64,000 nt of DNA from Parvibaculum sp963696585 (lineage in GTDB: Bacteria; Pseudomonadota; Alphaproteobacteria; Parvibaculales; Parvibaculaceae). The position numbers and the translations under genes are program-made. Under the pieces are notes generated by a model. That model ran no database searches, was not told the origin of the DNA, and saw only the letters and a list, made by a program, of their open reading frames with translations. The stretch is from assembly GCA_963696585.1 (NCBI GenBank), contig CAVOKW010000031.1, positions 1 to 64,000 of the forward strand. Direction: 5' to 3'. Below are positions 53,710 to 62,462 of the stretch, in pieces; position 1 is the first letter of the stretch, and the number at the start of each line of letters is the position of its first letter.

Positions 53710-54007
53710 GGAATCGCTTTCAGTGCGAAGGGGAGAGTATGTCGCTCACCCACCCCGCTGGCTCTCAGACCGGCATCAAGGGCAAGGCAAGACGATACGC
53801 AAAGGCCCGGGCAGAAATGCTCGCCTCTCGTCGTCCTCGTCGCTGTGCCCGAAGGCTATAGGCTGCAAAATGCGTCATGGTCTCTTGCCTGTCATCCGCC
53901 GCATCACCCATTCTTCCGCCAGCGGAAGAAAGGCGGATAGCACGTCAGCCCGCCGCCCGTAAAGCCTTTCGTCACGCGATCCTTGATCAGCGATCCGGGC
54001 CGCCTCG
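53710..54007. other. Gap between the GNAT and LysR genes
   Basis: 298 bases without a recognised gene. A possible 40-codon ORF (53739-53861, plus strand) has GGGGAGAG just before its ATG and encodes a very basic peptide (RRYAKARAEMLASRRPRR), but nothing else supports it. A CTTCCGCCAGCGGAAG palindrome lies near 53912-53927. Confidence 0.35.
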
Positions 54008-54916
54008 TCAAAGCCAGGGCGCCTTGTCCGGGCCAAACTTCTCGACCATGAAATCGATGAAGGCGCGTACCTTGATCGAGAGATGCCGACTATGGGGATA
54101 CATGGCGTGGAGCTTCATGGGGGGCAGATGCCAATCATTCATGACACTCACCAGTCGCCCCGCCCGGACCTGCTCATAGCAGAGAAAATCCGGACATAAG
54201 GCAAAACCAAGCCCCGCCAGCATCACCGGCATCATCGCATCACTATTATTGGTCAGAAGCGGGCCAGATAGCTCCGCCATCGCCGTCTCGCCGCTCTCAT
54301 GTGTGAACTCGATCTGATCGGGTCGCGCCTGCAACGAATAGCTGAGCGCTTTCTGGCTCGCAAGATCACGCGGATGCTGCGGTGTACCATGCGCCTTGAA
54401 ATAGCCGGGCGTGGCCACGACCAGCACCCGCACGGGCGCCAATTGCCGTGCCACCAGACTTGAATCCGTCAGGGTTGAAACACGCAGCGAAACGTCAAAG
54501 CCCTCTTCGACGAGATCAACCCGCCGGTCATTCAGCACAAGATCAAGGGTGAGATCAGGATAGCGGATCAGAAACTCCGGCAGCACGGGCCCCAATTGCG
54601 TGATGCCGAAACTCATCGGCCCATTGATCCGCAAGCGACCCCGCACCGCGCCCTCGATGCAGATGACTTCCTGTTCGGCCTCTTCCGCCTCCGCCACAAT
54701 GCGCTGGGCGCGCTCATAAACCACCGCACCTGCTTCCGTGACGCTCAGTCGGCGCGTCGTGCGGTTCAGCAGGCGAACGCCAAGCTGGTCCTCCAGCGCG
54801 GCGATTTGGCGGCTTACCATGGATTTTGAGAGCTTGAGGGCGTCTGCCGCTGCGGTGAACCCGCCCGTTTCCACGACCTTGGCATAAACCAGAAAGGCAT
54901 TGAGATCGCTGACCAT
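54008..54916 (-). CDS. LysR-family transcriptional regulator
   Basis: A 302-residue LysR protein: HTH with FLVYAKVVETGGFTAAADALKLSKSMVSRQIAALEDQLG (in two parts, residues 8-46) and RRLSVTEAG, then the substrate-binding domain (INGPMSFGITQLGPVLPEFL, DVSLRVSTLTDSSLVARQL). It is of the CrgA/AaeR-type subgroup. Divergent from wrbA across 142 bases, so it probably controls wrbA and pirin. The inducer is not predictable. Confidence 0.93.
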   Translation of the reverse strand: MVSDLNAFLVYAKVVETGGFTAAADALKLSKSMVSRQIAALEDQLGVRLLNRTTRRLSVTEAGAVVYERAQRIVAEAEEAEQEVICIEGAVRGRLRINGPMSFGITQLGPVLPEFLIRYPDLTLDLVLNDRRVDLVEEGFDVSLRVSTLTDSSLVARQLAPVRVLVVATPGYFKAHGTPQHPRDLASQKALSYSLQARPDQIEFTHESGETAMAELSGPLLTNNSDAMMPVMLAGLGFALCPDFLCYEQVRAGRLVSVMNDWHLPPMKLHAMYPHSRHLSIKVRAFIDFMVEKFGPDKAPWL

Positions 54917-55058
54917 AGCCGTTCCCGCTTTCCCATATTTGTGTCACCTGATGCAACAATCTGTTCCTTAAATCATGGATTGTCTTTGCCAGAAGATCAA
55001 TTATTTCTTGGGGCAAGCAAGCATCTGGCCGTCAGGGCCAAACAATCGAGAGGGTGTC

Positions 55059-55673
55059 ATGAACGAAAAAACCAAGATTCTGGTCCTGTATCACAGCGCC
55101 TATGGCCATATCGAAACCATGGCCAAGGCCGTCGCCGAAGGTGTTGCCAGCGTCAGTGGCGTTGAGGCTGTGCTCAAGCGCGTGCCTGAAACCATGCCGC
55201 TGGAGGCGATGAAGGCCGCCCACATGAAGGCCGATCAGGCCGCCCCGATCGCCGATCCCAATGAGTTGGGCGATTATGACGGCATCATCTTCGGCACACC
55301 CACCCGCTTTGGCAACATGACGGGCCAGATGCGGACCTTTCTCGACCAGACCGGCGGCCTCTGGACCAAGGGCGCGCTGAACGGCAAACCCGGCAGCGTC
55401 TTTGTCTCGACGGGCACTGGCGGCGGTCGCGAAACCACCGTCACCTCGTTCCACACCACGCTCCTGCATCACGGCATGATCATTGTCGGCCTGTCTTACG
55501 CTTCGCCGGAATTGGGTGATGTGTCGGTTGTGCATGGCTCATCGCCCTATGCCGCAGGCACCATCGCAACCGGGGCTGACGGTCAGAACCGCAACCCGAA
55601 CGAAAACGAACTCGCCATGGCCCGCTTTCAGGGCGCGCGCGTGGCGGCGATCGCCCAAAAACTCAAGAGCTAG
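55059..55673 (+). CDS. wrbA: NAD(P)H:quinone oxidoreductase WrbA-type
   Basis: A 204-residue flavodoxin-fold quinone reductase using FMN. Seen: ILVLYHSAYGHIETMAKAVAEG (FMN phosphate loop), YDGIIFGTPTRFGNMTGQMRTFLDQTGGLW, FVSTGTGGGRETTVTSFHTTLLHHGM and SPYAAGTIATGADGQNRNPNENEL, all diagnostic for WrbA. ATG 55059 has GAGAGGG upstream. Two-electron reduction protects against quinone stress. Followed by pirin after 133 bases; both diverge from the LysR gene. Confidence 0.96.
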   Translation: MNEKTKILVLYHSAYGHIETMAKAVAEGVASVSGVEAVLKRVPETMPLEAMKAAHMKADQAAPIADPNELGDYDGIIFGTPTRFGNMTGQMRTFLDQTGGLWTKGALNGKPGSVFVSTGTGGGRETTVTSFHTTLLHHGMIIVGLSYASPELGDVSVVHGSSPYAAGTIATGADGQNRNPNENELAMARFQGARVAAIAQKLKS

Positions 55674-55806
55674 GGCAAAGCCAAATCCCGGCACGTCGGT
55701 CGGCAACGCCCCCAACCCCGCCGATGCGCCACAGCCGGTCCGCTTCATCTCCTCCCCCTCGGTGGCGGACCGGCCCCTCTGCTCGAATATCGAAAGGAGT
55801 GACGGC

Positions 55807-56532
55807 ATGATTGACGTTCGCACGTTGGAAAGCCTCGGCACCGCCGAACATGGCTGGCTGAGCGCCAGGCACCACTTCTCATTCGCCAACTACCACGATC
55901 CGGCCCGCACCGGCTGGGGCAGACTGCTTGTCTGGAACGATGATCTGATCCGCGCTGGCAAAGGCTTCCCTCGCCACGGTCATCGCGACATGGAAATCAT
56001 CACCTATGTCCGCGAAGGTGCGATCACCCATCGCGATCATCTCAACAATGAAGGCCGCACCAAGGCGGGTGACGTGCAGGTGATGTCGGCAGGACGCGGC
56101 ATCCTGCATGAGGAATGGAACCTCGAAGACAGGGACAGTCGCATTTTCCAGATCTGGATCGCGCCGGATCGCGACGGACTGACGCCACGCTGGGAAACGG
56201 CGAGTTTTCCGCGCGATGGACGCAAGAACCGTCTCGTGCCGCTGGCCAGCGGGCGCAAGGAGGCCAATGCCGATGCGCTCTGGGCCGACGCCCTGTGGAT
56301 TGCGCAAGACGCCGCCGTGCTCGGCGCCACGCTCGAAAAAGGCGTCACCGTGACCCATGATCTCTCGGGCGGTCGCCTTGCCTATCTCGTACCGGCGCAT
56401 GGCAGCGTGAGCGTGAACGGAACGCTTGTGCCTGAACGCGCAGGTGCCGCCATCCGCGATGTGGCAACACTGGAAATCACCGCCAATGAGGATGCCGAGA
56501 TCCTCCTGGTCGACCTTCCGCCAGAGCAGTAA
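55807..56532 (+). CDS. Pirin family protein
   Basis: A 241-residue bicupin. The pirin motif is present (GRLLVWNDDLIRAGKGFPRHGHRDMEIITYVREG, with the metal-binding HGHRDMEI), then GDVQVMSAGRGILHEEWN. Relatives such as YhhW have quercetinase activity; others act as redox sensors. AAAGGAG precedes ATG 55807. Co-oriented with wrbA downstream of a LysR gene, a pairing often seen in quinone or aromatic-compound responses. Confidence 0.93.
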   Translation: MIDVRTLESLGTAEHGWLSARHHFSFANYHDPARTGWGRLLVWNDDLIRAGKGFPRHGHRDMEIITYVREGAITHRDHLNNEGRTKAGDVQVMSAGRGILHEEWNLEDRDSRIFQIWIAPDRDGLTPRWETASFPRDGRKNRLVPLASGRKEANADALWADALWIAQDAAVLGATLEKGVTVTHDLSGGRLAYLVPAHGSVSVNGTLVPERAGAAIRDVATLEITANEDAEILLVDLPPEQ

Positions 56533-56698
56533 CCGCGCCACATCTCAATCCGTCATCGCCAGGACAGCCTTGATTGTCACGTCACGCCTGGTCTTTCAAT
56601 GACGAATGGGCCCGATAGCGCGGGCTATCGTTTCGCGCCAGCCCACGCTAGCATCCTCCCAGGGACCGATAGTGCCTGCATGACAAAGGGGGAAGGCA

Positions 56699-58126
56699 AT
56701 GAGCGCTTTTGAAGATTATGGCAGCTATGACGGTCTGGGCCTTGCCTCGCTCGTCAAATCCGGCGAAGTCACCCCGCTCGAATTGCTCGATGCTGCCATT
56801 GCCAGAACCGAAGCCCTCAATCCCCAAATCAATGCCGTCACCGTCAAACACTATGATGAGGCGCGCGCCCAGATAAAAGCGGGTCTGCCGGAAGGGCCCT
56901 ATCGCGGCGTGCCGTTTCTGCTCAAGGATCTGGGCATGGCGCTCAAGGGCACCATCACGACAGGTGGTTCAGCGTTTTTTGCCGATGATCGCGCCGATCA
57001 CAACAGCACGCTGACGGATCGTTATCTGAAAGCGGGACTGGTCATTTTTGGCAAGACCAACTCGCCCGAATTTGGCCTGACCGTCACCACCGAACCCAAG
57101 CTGCATGGGCCCTCGCGCAATCCCTGGAACCTTGCCCATTCGACCGGCGGTTCATCAGGGGGCGCGGCAGCCGCCGTTGCGGCGGGCCTTGTTCCCGTGG
57201 CCAATGCCAGCGATGGCGGCGGCTCCATCCGTGTGCCTTCGGCTGCCTGTGGCGTTTTCGGGATGAAGCCCACCCGCGCCCGCACGCCTTCAGGCCCTGA
57301 TCGCGGCGAAGGCTGGGCTGGCATGTCGATCAAACATGTTGTCTCGCGCAGCGTGCGTGATAGCGCCGCCATGCTTGATGCAACTTGCGGTGCGGCCCCC
57401 GGCGATCCTTATGCCGCGCCCCACCAGCAACGCCCCTATCTTCTGGAAATGGCAACCGCGCCCGGTTCCCTGCGCATCGCCTACACAACCCGCCGCCCTG
57501 ATGGTTCGCTCTGCCACCCGGAAGTCGTCGCTGCGGTCGAAGCGACGGCGCATCTTTGCGAAGATTTGGGTCATGTTGTGGAAGAAGCGCGATTGGAGGT
57601 CGATCCTGCCGCCATGTCAAAGGCGCAAGCGGCTATCATTGCCGCCAATGTCGCCGTCGAAGTGAACGAACGCGCCCGCATATTGGGACGCGACGCGACG
57701 CCTGAAGATCTCGAACGCATCACATGGCTGACCGCGCAGAGTGGCCGCAAGGTCAGCGCCACCGACTATGTCGAGGCCACAATCTTCATCCACCAGCTCA
57801 GCCGCCGCTTTGCCGATTTCATGACGAGCCATGATGTGCTTCTCGGCCCGACGCTCGCCACACCGCCGATCCCGCTCGGCTGGCTCGACATGATGACCAC
57901 CGATGTCGGCACTTACTTTGCGCGCATGAGCGACTATGTGCCCGGCATCGCCATGTTCAACATGACCGGCCAGCCCTCCATGTCGATGCCTCTGCATCTG
58001 AGCAGGGACGGCTTGCCGCTCGGCATGATGTTCACCGGCCGCTTTGGCGACGAAGCAACGCTTTTCCGCCTCGCCGGTCAGATCGAACTCGCCAAACCCT
58101 GGTTGGCGCATTATCCAAAACTCTGA
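56699..58126 (+). CDS. Amidase signature family enzyme
   Basis: A 475-residue amidase. The Ser-cisSer-Lys triad motifs are visible: Lys in VPFLLKDLG, and Ser residues in HSTGGSSGGAAAAVAAGLVPVANASDGGGSIRVPS (in two parts). Substrate side chains cannot be read from sequence; relatives hydrolyse amides, nitrile-derived amides or act as 6-aminohexanoate-cyclic-dimer-type hydrolases. It does not look like GatA, as no gatB or gatC is adjacent. GGGGGAAGG lies before the ATG. Confidence 0.92.
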   Translation: MSAFEDYGSYDGLGLASLVKSGEVTPLELLDAAIARTEALNPQINAVTVKHYDEARAQIKAGLPEGPYRGVPFLLKDLGMALKGTITTGGSAFFADDRADHNSTLTDRYLKAGLVIFGKTNSPEFGLTVTTEPKLHGPSRNPWNLAHSTGGSSGGAAAAVAAGLVPVANASDGGGSIRVPSAACGVFGMKPTRARTPSGPDRGEGWAGMSIKHVVSRSVRDSAAMLDATCGAAPGDPYAAPHQQRPYLLEMATAPGSLRIAYTTRRPDGSLCHPEVVAAVEATAHLCEDLGHVVEEARLEVDPAAMSKAQAAIIAANVAVEVNERARILGRDATPEDLERITWLTAQSGRKVSATDYVEATIFIHQLSRRFADFMTSHDVLLGPTLATPPIPLGWLDMMTTDVGTYFARMSDYVPGIAMFNMTGQPSMSMPLHLSRDGLPLGMMFTGRFGDEATLFRLAGQIELAKPWLAHYPKL

Positions 58127-58127
58127 T

Positions 58128-58601
58128 CTACCAGAGCGTCTCTGGCGTCAGCCCTTCCAGCACCTCGGCGATGCGCCGTCGCGTGGAGGGGCTGGTCCCC
58201 TCTGGCAGGGCATCGGGTGGATAGAAGCCATATTCGGCAATCTCGGCGCTGCGGCGGGTTTCGTGGCGAAAATCACCCGGCCCCACGAGATACATCGCCA
58301 CATGATCGGATTTGAACTCGCGGAAATTCGCGTAAAGCGCAAAGAGCCGGGGCGGCTCCAGCATGATGATGCCCGCTTCTTCATCCAGTTCGCGGATCAG
58401 CGCATCCGGCATGGTCTCGCCCCGGCTGACACCGCCACCGGGCAAGAACCAGCCCCTCATGTAGGTATGGCGCACAAGCAGCACCTCGCCCGCCTCATTG
58501 CGCACAAACCCGCGCACCCCGACCGTCAAGGGCCGGGCAAGCCGCCAATAAAGGCGAATGAGGAATCTCGCAATGAGCCAGATCGGCTGGGGCAAGGTCA
58601 T
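58128..58601 (-). CDS. Nudix hydrolase
   Basis: A 157-residue Nudix protein with the box GGGVSRGETMPDALIREL and DEEAG. N-terminal WLIARFLIRLYWRLARPLTVGVRGFV resembles small Nudix proteins found in many Alphaproteobacteria, annotated loosely as ADP-ribose or dNTP hydrolases. Start ATG 58601 is chosen because it gives the family N-terminus; the frame extends to 58649. Converges with the amidase gene, one base apart. Confidence 0.88.
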   Translation of the reverse strand: MTLPQPIWLIARFLIRLYWRLARPLTVGVRGFVRNEAGEVLLVRHTYMRGWFLPGGGVSRGETMPDALIRELDEEAGIIMLEPPRLFALYANFREFKSDHVAMYLVGPGDFRHETRRSAEIAEYGFYPPDALPEGTSPSTRRRIAEVLEGLTPETLW

Positions 58602-58733
58602 GATGGGAGCCAATCTAGCATGTGCTTTGACCCCGGTCGCGATTATCACGACCGCATTTAGCTGTCGTCAACACTCCGTCTTTATTCTCGGCCCACCGTC
58701 ACAATGGGCTGTGCCGGAAGTGAGAACGACGCA

Positions 58734-59627
58734 ATGGGCATTCTCTCTCGACTGACAATGTTTCGGAAGCGCGAGACACAAAGCGCCGAGGAAACACCGC
58801 AAGTCTCCCGCGAGGCGCTGGCGCGCGTTTTGCGAACGGGAAATCATGCGCGTGGCTCGCTCTCGGCTGCCGAATTGGGCCAGTCCATCGCCACCTCCCT
58901 CAGCACCATCGAAACGGCGGTCCTGGCAATCGATGCGCTTGCCGAGCGGCTGCGCGAAGCCCATGACCTGCTGGCCGATGCCGCCCGCAATCCCGATCTC
59001 GCTCGCCGTGCCCTGCTTGCCGGTCGCTATGACGATCTGCGCGATGAAATCGATGCGATCGTGGGGTCTGCCTCGCATAATCGCGTCAACCTCATCAATG
59101 GTCGCCTCATAGAGGGCCGCTATTCGAGCTTCTCCACCGCCCTCGATCAGGAAGGTCGCGCTGGCGTATCCCTCCCGGTTGTCAACCTCACCTCATCGCC
59201 GGAAGGCCTGTCGCTCTCGCCGCCACGCAGCGCATTTTCTGAAGATGCGGAAGTCACCATGATCGCTGCCGAAGTTGACGCCGCCCGTGACCGGGTCTTG
59301 CGCATCAGCGAACATTATGCCGACCACGCCGTCATGATGGCCGACCGCCTGTCGCGCCTTCAGCTCGCCGCAGGCTCGCGGATCATCGCCTCGGTCCTGC
59401 CCACGGGGGCCGATGCCCCCCTGCCCGCAGAACCGGTCTCGCTTGCAAAAGGCGAAAAGAGTTCAGGACCGAGCCTGATCGACATCGGGATAGAGGAAGT
59501 TGAAACGAAACTGCGCGCCATCAACGAACGCATTGCCCAGAAAGCCGAAGCCCAAATCACGGACCACCCTGTTTCCGATCTTGCGGCCATCGCCCCGTCG
59601 CCATTGGATGGCGAAAAAGCCGACTGA
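58734..59627 (+). CDS. Flagellin-like helical protein
   Basis: A 297-residue protein. Two segments resemble flagellin conserved helices: SLSTIETAVLAIDALAERLREAHDLLADAARNPD followed by YDDLRDEIDAIVGSASHNRVNLINGRL (like flagellin ND1, residues about 55-125) and, in the C-terminal half, AEVDAARDRVLRISEHYADHAVMMADRLSRLQ (like the paired C-terminal helix). The N-terminal D0 helix and glycine/asparagine-rich domain are lacking, and no other flagellar gene is in the window, so it is unlikely to be a filament subunit. It precedes a receiver/Hpt/receiver set. ATG 58734 chosen; 58704 is possible. Confidence 0.65.
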   Translation: MGILSRLTMFRKRETQSAEETPQVSREALARVLRTGNHARGSLSAAELGQSIATSLSTIETAVLAIDALAERLREAHDLLADAARNPDLARRALLAGRYDDLRDEIDAIVGSASHNRVNLINGRLIEGRYSSFSTALDQEGRAGVSLPVVNLTSSPEGLSLSPPRSAFSEDAEVTMIAAEVDAARDRVLRISEHYADHAVMMADRLSRLQLAAGSRIIASVLPTGADAPLPAEPVSLAKGEKSSGPSLIDIGIEEVETKLRAINERIAQKAEAQITDHPVSDLAAIAPSPLDGEKAD

Positions 59628-59653
59628 AACGGCTCATTCAAGCCGTTTTCCAT
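59627..59653 (+). terminator. Terminator after the flagellin-like gene
   Basis: AAACGGCT (59627-59634) and AGCCGTTT (59641-59648) form a perfect 8-bp stem with loop CATTCA, followed by TCCATCTGATTTT. The stem starts at the last base of the stop codon. It separates this gene from the response-regulator genes that start 139 bases further on. Confidence 0.7.
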
Positions 59654-59786
59654 CTGATTTTCCCGGTTTGGATACCACTTTCTTAAGACCTTGCGCCTAT
59701 CGTCGCCCCAGGCTCGCCTATGCAGGATCGAGCCGGTACCGAACCGGACATACGGTGCCTGATACGACCTTGGGGATGCGTGGCGG

Positions 59787-60284
59787 ATGACAACGGCAGT
59801 TTTTCAATCGCTAAGTGTGCTCGTCGCGGATGACAGCGCCTATATGCGCCAGCTCCTCGCAAGCCTGCTGCACGCCCTTGGCGTTGGCGAGGTTCATGTC
59901 GCCAGCGATGGCGAACAGGCGCTTGAATATTATCTCGCACATGAACCCGAACTCGTCATCACCGACGCCGCGATGAAGCCGGTCGATGGCTTTACGTTCG
60001 CTGAAAAACTGCGCGGCATGGACCGCGGCATGCTCGGCATGGTGCCCATCATCATGGTTTCAGGCCATACCGATCAGGCGTCAATTGAGCGCGCGCGCGA
60101 CATTGGCGTCAGCGAATTTCTTTCAAAGCCGGTCAGCGCGAAGGCCCTTTATCAGCGTCTCATCGCCGCCATTGACCGACCGCGCCCCTTCATCGACAGC
60201 CCCGGCTATCGCGGGCCGGACCGTCGCCGTCGGTCGCTTCCCTATGAAGGCGTTGAGCGCCGCAACCAGGTGGCATTCATCTAG
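59787..60284 (+). CDS. Single-domain response regulator (receiver 1)
   Basis: A 165-residue stand-alone receiver: acidic pocket D15/D16 (VLVADDSAYMRQLL), phospho-acceptor D60 (LVITDAAMKPVDG), MVSGHTD with the switch Ser and LSKPVSAKALYQRL with the Lys. No output domain follows, only a basic tail (YRGPDRRRRSLPYEG, YRGPDRRRR type). That tail, and the one on the second receiver, is of a kind seen in alphaproteobacterial stand-alone receivers; its role is unclear. Next gene is an Hpt protein. Confidence 0.92.
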   Translation: MTTAVFQSLSVLVADDSAYMRQLLASLLHALGVGEVHVASDGEQALEYYLAHEPELVITDAAMKPVDGFTFAEKLRGMDRGMLGMVPIIMVSGHTDQASIERARDIGVSEFLSKPVSAKALYQRLIAAIDRPRPFIDSPGYRGPDRRRRSLPYEGVERRNQVAFI

Positions 60285-60293
60285 GGGGATCAC

Positions 60294-60827
60294 ATGTCAT
60301 CCAGCCATTCATCTGAAGAAGACGAGAAGCCTGGACATGAAATAGATGTCCGCTTCATACGTGTGCCCTCGATTGTCGAACGCAAGCTGGGACCCGATCA
60401 TGCCGGCCCCATGCGTCTTGATCCACGCATTCTCGATCACATGCAGGAAGCCATTCGCGATCTTGAAGGCAAATATGGCGAGTCACTGATCCGCCAGATC
60501 GACCTGCTCTTCCGTCTGGTGGAGGAAATCGAGGCCGGCAATGTTCCGGCCCGTGATCGCCTCTATGACATTGCCCATGACATGCGCGGGCTTGCCGGCA
60601 CATTTGGCCATCCGCTGATCGGCCGTTTTGCCAATTCGCTCTGCACCTATATCGAAGGCACTGTGGCCCGGGACATATTGGATGGCACCATCCTGCGCTT
60701 CCACATTGAAGCCATGCGTGATGCGCTCGCCAATCGCGACGACAATGATGCCGTGGCGCTTGAGACCCTGCATGCGCTGGAGCGTCTCATCAAGACCACG
60801 ATCCGCGAACGGAGATTGGCGCGATGA
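60294..60827 (+). CDS. Histidine phosphotransfer (Hpt)-like protein
   Basis: A 177-residue helical protein. The Hpt core is recognisable at residues 60-125, with H95 in YDIAHDMRGLAGTFGHPLIG, matching AH-x-x-KG with Arg in place of Lys. About 45 residues precede it (MSSSHSSEEDEKPGHE, an acidic disordered start). It probably shuttles phosphate between the receivers encoded on each side. It overlaps the second receiver gene by 4 bases (ATGA). Confidence 0.8.
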   Translation: MSSSHSSEEDEKPGHEIDVRFIRVPSIVERKLGPDHAGPMRLDPRILDHMQEAIRDLEGKYGESLIRQIDLLFRLVEEIEAGNVPARDRLYDIAHDMRGLAGTFGHPLIGRFANSLCTYIEGTVARDILDGTILRFHIEAMRDALANRDDNDAVALETLHALERLIKTTIRERRLAR

Positions 60828-61318
60828 ACGCTGTGGCTGGCAGCGCCGGAGATATTTTCCAAAAGCTCCGCGTGCTGGTTGTGGAAGACAGCGGCGAAAT
60901 GCGTCGCCTTGTCGTCGCCCTGCTTCAGACCATGCGCATCGGCTGCATTCTCGAAGCGCGCGATGGCAAGCGGGGACTGGAAGTCTTTCACACTGAAAAT
61001 CCCGACATCATCATCACCGATGGCTCCATGCAGCCCATGGATGGTTATGAAATGACCCGCCTCATCCGTCAGTCCGGCAGCGGACAGGGCGACATTCCGA
61101 TCCTCATGATTTCAGGCCATCTCAACCGGAATATCGTTGACCATGCCCGCGATCAGGGCGTCACGGACTATCTCGCCAAACCGCTCTCGGCTGATGTGCT
61201 TTATCAGGCAATCCTGCGCGCCGTTTCCAATCCCTTGCACATTGTGGAAACGCCGAGTTTTCGCGGCCCCTCGCCGCGCCGCAACCTTCAGGTTCGCCAC
61301 TCCGACTGGCCATCCTGA
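60824..61318 (+). CDS. Single-domain response regulator (receiver 2)
   Basis: A 164-residue stand-alone receiver with phospho-acceptor D66 (IIITDGSMQPMDG), acidic pair E21/D22 (VLVVEDSGEMRRLV), ISGHLNR and LAKPLSADVLYQAIL. Its tail (PSFRGPSPRRN) resembles that of receiver 1 (PGYRGPDRRRR). Overlaps the Hpt gene; its last 31 bases overlap the converging hydrolase gene. No kinase is encoded nearby. Confidence 0.92.
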   Translation: MNAVAGSAGDIFQKLRVLVVEDSGEMRRLVVALLQTMRIGCILEARDGKRGLEVFHTENPDIIITDGSMQPMDGYEMTRLIRQSGSGQGDIPILMISGHLNRNIVDHARDQGVTDYLAKPLSADVLYQAILRAVSNPLHIVETPSFRGPSPRRNLQVRHSDWPS

Positions 61319-62130
61319 ACCAAAACCGCCTCGAGAAATCGCGAAAGCATCGGATTGATGATGTCTGGGGCCTGCCAGAAGGGCATATGCCCCATGCCCT
61401 CCAGCACATGCACCCGCCCTTCCCATAAATTGGCGTAAGCCACCTTCATCAAGAACGCATTATCGACATAAGGCTCCGCGCTGCCCGTCACGACGGCGAG
61501 AGGCAGCGGACATTCGCGCGCAATTTTTCCACCATCCATGTCGCGCCCCTCCATCGCCGATTGCAGCATCAGGGGACGAAAGCGCCCATCCGCCCGCAGT
61601 GACGAGGCCAGCATGAAGGGCTCAACCTTCTGGCCGATACCCAGACCCGATTGCGTCTGAAGGCGCGCATCCGCCTCGCTGAACTCTTCCTTGAAGGTGA
61701 GCCCCATTGTATCGGAGGGCAAAAAGGCCGCCGCCATATCGGCGCCTCCCGCAGGCGGTGTCCCCGTGATCCAGCCCGCGATCGCGCCCGGCCAGCGCGC
61801 CATCATTTCGAGCACGATATGACCGCCCAGCGACCAGCCGACAAGCACGGCCCGATCCACGCCAATGGCATCGAGAAAAGCCATGGTCGCATCGGCAAAG
61901 CCATGGATTGAATAACTGCGCATCGGATCGATGGCATTGGCGCTGGCCCCATGGCCGGGCAGATCAAGCGCGATCAGGCGATAGCGCTCTCGCAGGGAAC
62001 TATCAAATTGCCGCGCGAAATATTCCTTGCAGGCTGAGTTGCCATGCACAAACACCAGACTCGCACCGCGACCGCCGCTATCGGCATAGCTGATGGTCCC
62101 ATGGTCGGTTTCAACAAATAGATTTTGCAC
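61288..62130 (-). CDS. Alpha/beta hydrolase
   Basis: A 280-residue alpha/beta-hydrolase-fold protein. Oxyanion region VFVHGNSACKEYF, RLIALDLPGHGAS, nucleophile elbow GWSLGGHIV (Ser), acid probably in VVTGSAEPYVDN and His in GMGHMPFW. Resembles epoxide-hydrolase or lactonase-type family members; substrate unknown. Its C-terminal end overlaps the converging receiver gene by 31 bases. Confidence 0.88.
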   Translation of the reverse strand: MQNLFVETDHGTISYADSGGRGASLVFVHGNSACKEYFARQFDSSLRERYRLIALDLPGHGASANAIDPMRSYSIHGFADATMAFLDAIGVDRAVLVGWSLGGHIVLEMMARWPGAIAGWITGTPPAGGADMAAAFLPSDTMGLTFKEEFSEADARLQTQSGLGIGQKVEPFMLASSLRADGRFRPLMLQSAMEGRDMDGGKIARECPLPLAVVTGSAEPYVDNAFLMKVAYANLWEGRVHVLEGMGHMPFWQAPDIINPMLSRFLEAVLVQDGQSEWRT

Positions 62131-62294
62131 GCTGCCCCCTCGGATCTTCGCCCGTTCATCGACAGATTGTCAGAAAAAATGACGCTGGCGTCACTTTAAT
62201 TCTGGCCATCAGCCTCATTTTTATAGGGTTTTTGCAAGGAAAAGGCCTGCTCGCGGCGGCACCCTCTCCGCGCAAAGTCGCTGACGGAGGAAAA

Positions 62295-62444
62295 ATGTCT
62301 GAAATCAAAACCGCCTTCGTCATGGCCCACAAGCTGCGCGAAGCCATGGGCGCAAAGGTCCATTTTGAAAACGCCCGCGCCAAGTTAGGCGTCCTTACCA
62401 GTTGCCATGACAGCAACCGCTGCTATCCTCTGCCCAACAAATAA
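62295..62444 (+). CDS. Small ORF of 49 residues upstream of acyl-CoA dehydrogenase
   Basis: MSEIKTAFVMAHKLREAMGAKVHFENARAKLGVLT followed by SCHDSNRCYPLPNK and stop. A perfect GGAGG lies five bases before the ATG, and the acyl-CoA dehydrogenase starts 19 bases after its stop with its own GGAG site. Predicted helical with two cysteines near the C-terminus. No homologue is known to me; it may be a real small protein or a leader. Confidence 0.5.
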   Translation: MSEIKTAFVMAHKLREAMGAKVHFENARAKLGVLTSCHDSNRCYPLPNK

Positions 62445-62462
62445 ATCAGACGGAGACAACCG

